Below, piece by piece: positions 45,606 to 48,892 of a DNA stretch of 48,892 nt; the stretch's first letter is position 1, and each line of letters starts with the position of its first letter. The position numbers and the translations under genes are program-made. The stretch comes from Synechococcus sp. CS-1331. Its GTDB lineage: Bacteria > Cyanobacteriota > Cyanobacteriia > PCC-6307 > Cyanobiaceae. The notes beneath the pieces are model-generated. The model was not told the DNA's origin. It was given only the letters and a program-made list of their open reading frames with translations, and ran no database searches. The stretch is taken from contig JAHLYQ010000001.1 of NCBI GenBank assembly GCA_025127975.1, positions 1 to 48,892 of the forward strand, written 5' to 3'.

Positions 45606-47792
45606 ATGTTCCCGCGCGAACCGATGCCCTCCCAACCCCGCCTTGACGCCATCGAGAAGATCCTCAGCCGCCAACCCATTGCCACTGCGCCGATACAGAC
45701 GCTCGAGGAGCTCTGGGCCAGTGACGTCTTCACCCTCGACAAGATGAAGGCGGCGTTGCCGAAGGAGACCTTCAAGTCGGTGCAGCGCACGATCAAGGAG
45801 GGCAGCAAGCTCGACGTGTCGGTGGCCAACGTGGTGGCCCAGGCGATGAAGGAGTGGGCCACCTCCCGCGGTGCCCTGTATTACTCCCACGTTTTCTACC
45901 CGCTCACCAACACCACCGCCGAGAAGCACGACGGCTTCATCTCCCCCCAGGGCGACGGCACGGTCTTCACCGAGTTCACCGGCAAGGTGCTGGTGCAGGG
46001 TGAGCCCGACGGCTCCTCCTTCCCCAACGGCGGCATCCGCTCCACCTTTGAGGCCCGCGGTTACACCGCCTGGGACATCACCAGCCCCGCCTACCTGATG
46101 CAGACCCCTAACGGGGTCACCCTCTGCATTCCCACGGTCTTCGTCTCCTGGACAGGTGAGGCCCTGGATAAGAAGACACCGCTGCTGCGCTCCAACTCCG
46201 CCGTCAACAAGGCGGCCCACAAGCTGCTCAGCCTGCTGGGCGAAACCACCATCGCCCCGGTCAACTCCAGCTGCGGCGCCGAGCAGGAGTACTTCCTGAT
46301 CGACAGCGCCTATATCCCCCTGAGGCCCGACCTGCTGCTGGCCGGTCGCACCCTGTTCGGGCGCCCGTCAGCCAAGGGCCAACAATTCGATGACCACTAC
46401 TTCGGCGCCATCCCGGAGCGGGTGCAGGTGTTCATGCAGGAGGTGGAGCGGCAGATGTACCGCCTGGGGATCCCGGCCAAGACCCGCCACAACGAAGTGG
46501 CTCCCTCCCAATTTGAGCTGGCGCCCTTCTTCGAGGCGGCCAACGTGGCCACCGACCACCAGCAGCTCACCATGACGATTCTGCGTGCCACTGCCAAGAA
46601 GCATGGGCTTGCCTGCCTGCTGCACGAGAAGCCGTTTGCCGGCATCAATGGCTCGGGCAAACACGTCAACTGGTCGATCGGCAATGCCACCCAGGGCAAC
46701 CTGCTCGATCCGGGCAAGACCCCCCATAAAAACCTGCAGTTTCTGATGTTCTGCGGTGCGGTGATCCGCGGTGTCCACCTCTACGGGCCCCTGCTGCGGG
46801 CCGTAATCGCCACCGCCAGTAACGACCACCGCCTCGGCGCCAACGAAGCGCCCCCGGCAATCATCTCGGTGTATCTGGGCAGCCAGCTGGAAGATGTGTT
46901 CAACCAGATCCGCGAGGGTCGGCTCTCCGGCTCAGCCCTCGGCGGCGTGATGGACTTCGGCGTGGACACCCTGCCGGAATTCGACAAGGACGCCGGCGAT
47001 CGCAACCGCACCTCGCCCTTCGCCTTCACGGGCAACCGCTTCGAGTTTCGCGCCGTCGGCTCGAACCAGTCAGTGGCGGGTCCGCTGGTGACCCTCAACA
47101 CGATCCTGGCCGACTCGCTCAACTGGATTGCCGGCGAACTGGAAACCAAGCTCTCCAGCGGTTTCGGCCTCGAGGAGGCTGCCCTGGCCGTGCTCAAGAC
47201 CACGATCACCAACCACGGCGCGGTGGTGTTCGGCGGCAACGGCTACTCGGAAGAATGGCACCACATGGCAGTGGCGGAGCGGGGCCTGGAAAACCTGCGC
47301 ACCACCGCCGATGCCCTGCCCGTGCTGGAGCGGCCGGCCATCCGCGAGTTGTTCGAGCGCACGGGCGTGCTCTCGGCCGTCGAGCTGCAGAGCCGTTTTG
47401 AGGTCTACGCCGAGCAGTACATCCTGGCCATCGATGTGGAGGCCAAGCTGGCCGTTCAGATCGCCCGCACCCAGGTGTATCCGGCGGCAATCCGCTATCT
47501 GGGCGAGCTGGCCGAATCTTTGCAACTGCAGAGCACCCTCGGCATCCAGGTGTGCCCGGAAAACTCCAAGCAGATCGCTGAACTGTGCCAGTCCCTGATG
47601 GACATCAGCGGCCAGTTGCAGGGCGCCATTGAGAACCCACCCCATGGCACCGAAGCCCATATGCGCTTCAGCGCCGACACCCTGATGCCGTTGATGGGGG
47701 AACTGCGGGGCGTGGTGGATGGCCTTGAGGCCCTGGTGGACGACAACCTCTGGCCCCTGCCCACCTACCAGGAGATGCTGTTCGTGCGCTGA
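45606..47792 (+). CDS. glnN: Glutamine synthetase type III
   Basis: A 728-residue GSIII that makes glutamine from glutamate, ammonia and ATP, as a dodecamer of large subunits. Family regions are visible: PNGGIRSTFEARGYTAWD near residues 139-156, the metal-site strand S-C-G-A-E-Q-E-Y-F-L, the glutamate-binding RHNEVAPSQFE and the ATP-site FAGINGSGKHVNWS. Found in many cyanobacteria beside or instead of GlnA and often induced under nitrogen limitation by NtcA; no perfect GTAN8TAC site was found in the gap before the gene. ATG start with a GGGG about nine bases upstream. Confidence 0.95.
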   Translation: MFPREPMPSQPRLDAIEKILSRQPIATAPIQTLEELWASDVFTLDKMKAALPKETFKSVQRTIKEGSKLDVSVANVVAQAMKEWATSRGALYYSHVFYPLTNTTAEKHDGFISPQGDGTVFTEFTGKVLVQGEPDGSSFPNGGIRSTFEARGYTAWDITSPAYLMQTPNGVTLCIPTVFVSWTGEALDKKTPLLRSNSAVNKAAHKLLSLLGETTIAPVNSSCGAEQEYFLIDSAYIPLRPDLLLAGRTLFGRPSAKGQQFDDHYFGAIPERVQVFMQEVERQMYRLGIPAKTRHNEVAPSQFELAPFFEAANVATDHQQLTMTILRATAKKHGLACLLHEKPFAGINGSGKHVNWSIGNATQGNLLDPGKTPHKNLQFLMFCGAVIRGVHLYGPLLRAVIATASNDHRLGANEAPPAIISVYLGSQLEDVFNQIREGRLSGSALGGVMDFGVDTLPEFDKDAGDRNRTSPFAFTGNRFEFRAVGSNQSVAGPLVTLNTILADSLNWIAGELETKLSSGFGLEEAALAVLKTTITNHGAVVFGGNGYSEEWHHMAVAERGLENLRTTADALPVLERPAIRELFERTGVLSAVELQSRFEVYAEQYILAIDVEAKLAVQIARTQVYPAAIRYLGELAESLQLQSTLGIQVCPENSKQIAELCQSLMDISGQLQGAIENPPHGTEAHMRFSADTLMPLMGELRGVVDGLEALVDDNLWPLPTYQEMLFVR

Positions 47793-47807
47793 GTTACTGC
47801 AGGAGCG

Positions 47808-48554
47808 TCACTGGGGGAACACGCTGATCTTGGCGTGTTCCCGATAACTGGGGTCGGCCATGGTGTCGACCTCAAACCAGGTCCAGGTGGCCCTCGGTTC
47901 TGGAGTGCGCCGGGTTAGGGGCCACTCGATTCGCCGCCGCTGGTAGGTGAGCCCCACACAGGTGAGGGCGGCATCGTCGGCCATCAGGGACCAGAGCACA
48001 TGCACCTCGCCCCGGTCATAGGCGATTGGCGCCCCATGGATCCCCTGCTCGGGCAGCCAGCCGGGCAACTTACTGAGGCTGAGCTGGTTTTCCCAGCAGA
48101 GGTAGGAGCCGTTGTCGGTGGGATAGAACCAGCAGGTTTCGTTCTCCGCCTCCGTCAGCGCGAAGCGATCTACCAACTGCACCGCCTGCAGCTGCAACGG
48201 CGGGCCGCCGGCTGGCCGGGCCCCCTCTGGCCAGGCCAGGCCGCTGAGGGCATAGACACCGACCCACAGGGATGGCACCTCCAATTGGGGCACGAGGGCG
48301 TCGCAGACCAGGGCGCGACGGGGGGCAGAACCTGGCAAGGGCTCGGGCAGGGGGTCTTCGCCGGCGATGGTGGCGCTGCCGCTGCCCACCAGTTGGTCGA
48401 GGCTGCCCGACCAGCCATCCGGGAGACGGAAGATCCGCAGCGAGCGGCCCAGCCCTGGCCCCCGCTGCTGGGCACCGACCAACTGCTGCCAGTCAACGTC
48501 TTCCCCGGGCAGCCCCTGGCTCCCGGCGAGCACAAAAGCAAGGGTGTTCAGCAT
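47808..48554 (-). CDS. Hypothetical protein, 248 aa
   Basis: Family not recognised. A soluble protein rich in Trp, Gly and beta strands, with WVGVYALSGLAW and ETCWFYPTDNGSYLCWE as the most distinctive parts and a final strand ending H-A-K-I-S-V-F-P-Q. No catalytic motif is apparent. Convergent with glnN (15 bases between stops). The likely upstream partner is the 25-residue membrane peptide. Confidence 0.6.
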   Translation of the reverse strand: MLNTLAFVLAGSQGLPGEDVDWQQLVGAQQRGPGLGRSLRIFRLPDGWSGSLDQLVGSGSATIAGEDPLPEPLPGSAPRRALVCDALVPQLEVPSLWVGVYALSGLAWPEGARPAGGPPLQLQAVQLVDRFALTEAENETCWFYPTDNGSYLCWENQLSLSKLPGWLPEQGIHGAPIAYDRGEVHVLWSLMADDAALTCVGLTYQRRRIEWPLTRRTPEPRATWTWFEVDTMADPSYREHAKISVFPQ

Positions 48555-48649
48555 GGCTGCCGGGGGCTGGTGAAGGCCGGCGTATAGGGGCCGGTAGGTA
48601 TTAGACCCTAAGGGCTTTGACCCGCTGCAGTGGTGTTGGTCGCTGCCGA

Positions 48650-48727
48650 TCAGGCCGGGCGAAGCACCACCTCAACGATAACAAAGCCAACCAGAGCAAC
48701 CAGAGCCAACAGGGAGGACAGCCGCAC
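48650..48727 (-). CDS. 25-residue single-helix membrane peptide
   Basis: From a GTG with a GAGG five bases upstream (48733-48736), a clear ribosome binding site. The peptide is one hydrophobic helix (LSSLLALVALVGFVIVEVV) with a basic residue at each end, like the one-helix subunits of photosynthetic complexes, but it matches none of the named ones I can recall. No gene call of standard length covers it. Confidence 0.5.
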   Translation of the reverse strand: MRLSSLLALVALVGFVIVEVVLRPA

Positions 48728-48764
48728 CAATACCTCATGCAAACTGAATCTAAAGGGAACCTCG

Positions 48765-48892
48765 AAAAATCAAGAATCTTACACCTACAGAAGCTTACAA
48801 AAAAACGCCTTGCGGCGCCAAAGGGTCTAATAAATTGTACATCAAAATGACTGAATTGACTCAAGCAGCTTCGTACTAATTATTGCTCATGC
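48765..48892. other. AT-rich end of the window
   Basis: Base composition drops sharply from the surrounding GC-rich sequence. On the minus strand a TACAAT lies at 48836-48841 with a TTGAGT 19 bases upstream, a possible promoter. On the plus strand an ATG at 48847 starts an 11-codon frame (MTELTQAASY, stop 48877-48879). The window ends here, so the neighbouring gene is not seen. Confidence 0.4.

Noticed and set aside
48799..48817. Terminator-like hairpin before seven T on the minus strand
   Set aside because: The stem has only four base pairs (CGCC/GGCG around GCAA); too weak to call.

Overview
The window is a dense, high-GC stretch of a cyanobacterial chromosome. The gene content points to a picocyanobacterium of the Cyanobium/Synechococcus type: a full magnesium-chelatase H subunit (chlH), a high-light-inducible protein, a CGLD27 protein, and many families largely confined to cyanobacteria (DUF3038/DUF4335 pair, DUF2949, DUF3318, DUF3386, DUF2811, a TerB-like protein). 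The genus is an inference from this content; the oxygenic cyanobacterial assignment is firm. No rRNA operon, CRISPR array or complete insertion sequence is visible. One tRNA gene (initiator tRNA-fMet) is present.

Layout. 0.4-2.7 kb (+): a two-gene unit of a DgcN-like DUF1611 P-loop protein and an alanine/ornithine-racemase-like PLP enzyme sharing a GTGA overlap; this is the best candidate for an under-described pathway (D-amino acid metabolism). 2.6-8.5 kb (-): two tiny coupled genes, a Nudix hydrolase, an SDR oxidoreductase, malic enzyme with a TerB-like gene, a small hypothetical, polyphosphate kinase 2 and a phage/homing-endonuclease-type zinc-finger-like protein. 8.6-14.5 kb: small membrane proteins, the DUF3038/DUF4335 pair, apt (+), a UbiH-type monooxygenase, the Hlip gene with its own terminator, a membrane protein and dapB. 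14.6-18.65 kb (+): chlH.

18.65-21.67 kb is a toxin-antitoxin and gene-decay island: a beheaded Phd-type antitoxin directly behind the chlH stop, a MNT/HEPN pair, a VapBC-type pair, a second antitoxin/PIN pair broken by deletions and a frameshift, and an AbrB-type antitoxin head joined to the remains of a GH10 glycosidase that has lost its C-terminal half. 21.66-25.8 kb: folP, tpiA and an S4 RNA-binding gene (-) diverge from an ABC exporter and two small genes (+). 25.9-28.6 kb (-): a complete three-part ABC importer of the TrpXYZ/PF04392 type. 28.6-32.7 kb (-): a DUF3386 gene and carB. 32.8-35.3 kb (+): DUF3318, rsfS, CGLD27 and an asparaginase, then tRNA-fMet with a strong terminator.

35.5-48.9 kb: a GMC oxidoreductase (+), a stretch with three phased poly-T tracts, a DUF2811 gene (-), a roughly 390-bp gene-poor segment holding three direct TGKGGAAAR-like motifs about 21 bp apart, a His-rich CbiX-type sirohydrochlorin chelatase (-), a ParB-like protein, a CPA2 antiporter with a Usp-like tail plus a separate universal stress protein and a hypothetical (+), then glycogen phosphorylase (-) divergent from type III glutamine synthetase glnN (+), an unrecognised gene (-) and a 25-residue membrane peptide gene (-). 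The last ~130 bases are markedly AT-rich.

Functionally the window mixes housekeeping metabolism (lysine, pyrimidine/arginine, folate, glycolysis, adenine salvage), tetrapyrrole chemistry (chlH, cbiX), carbon and nitrogen storage turnover (glgP, ppk2, malic enzyme, glnN, asparaginase) and a local recombination hotspot between chlH and folP. All family calls come from reading translated sequence and motifs; no database search was run.
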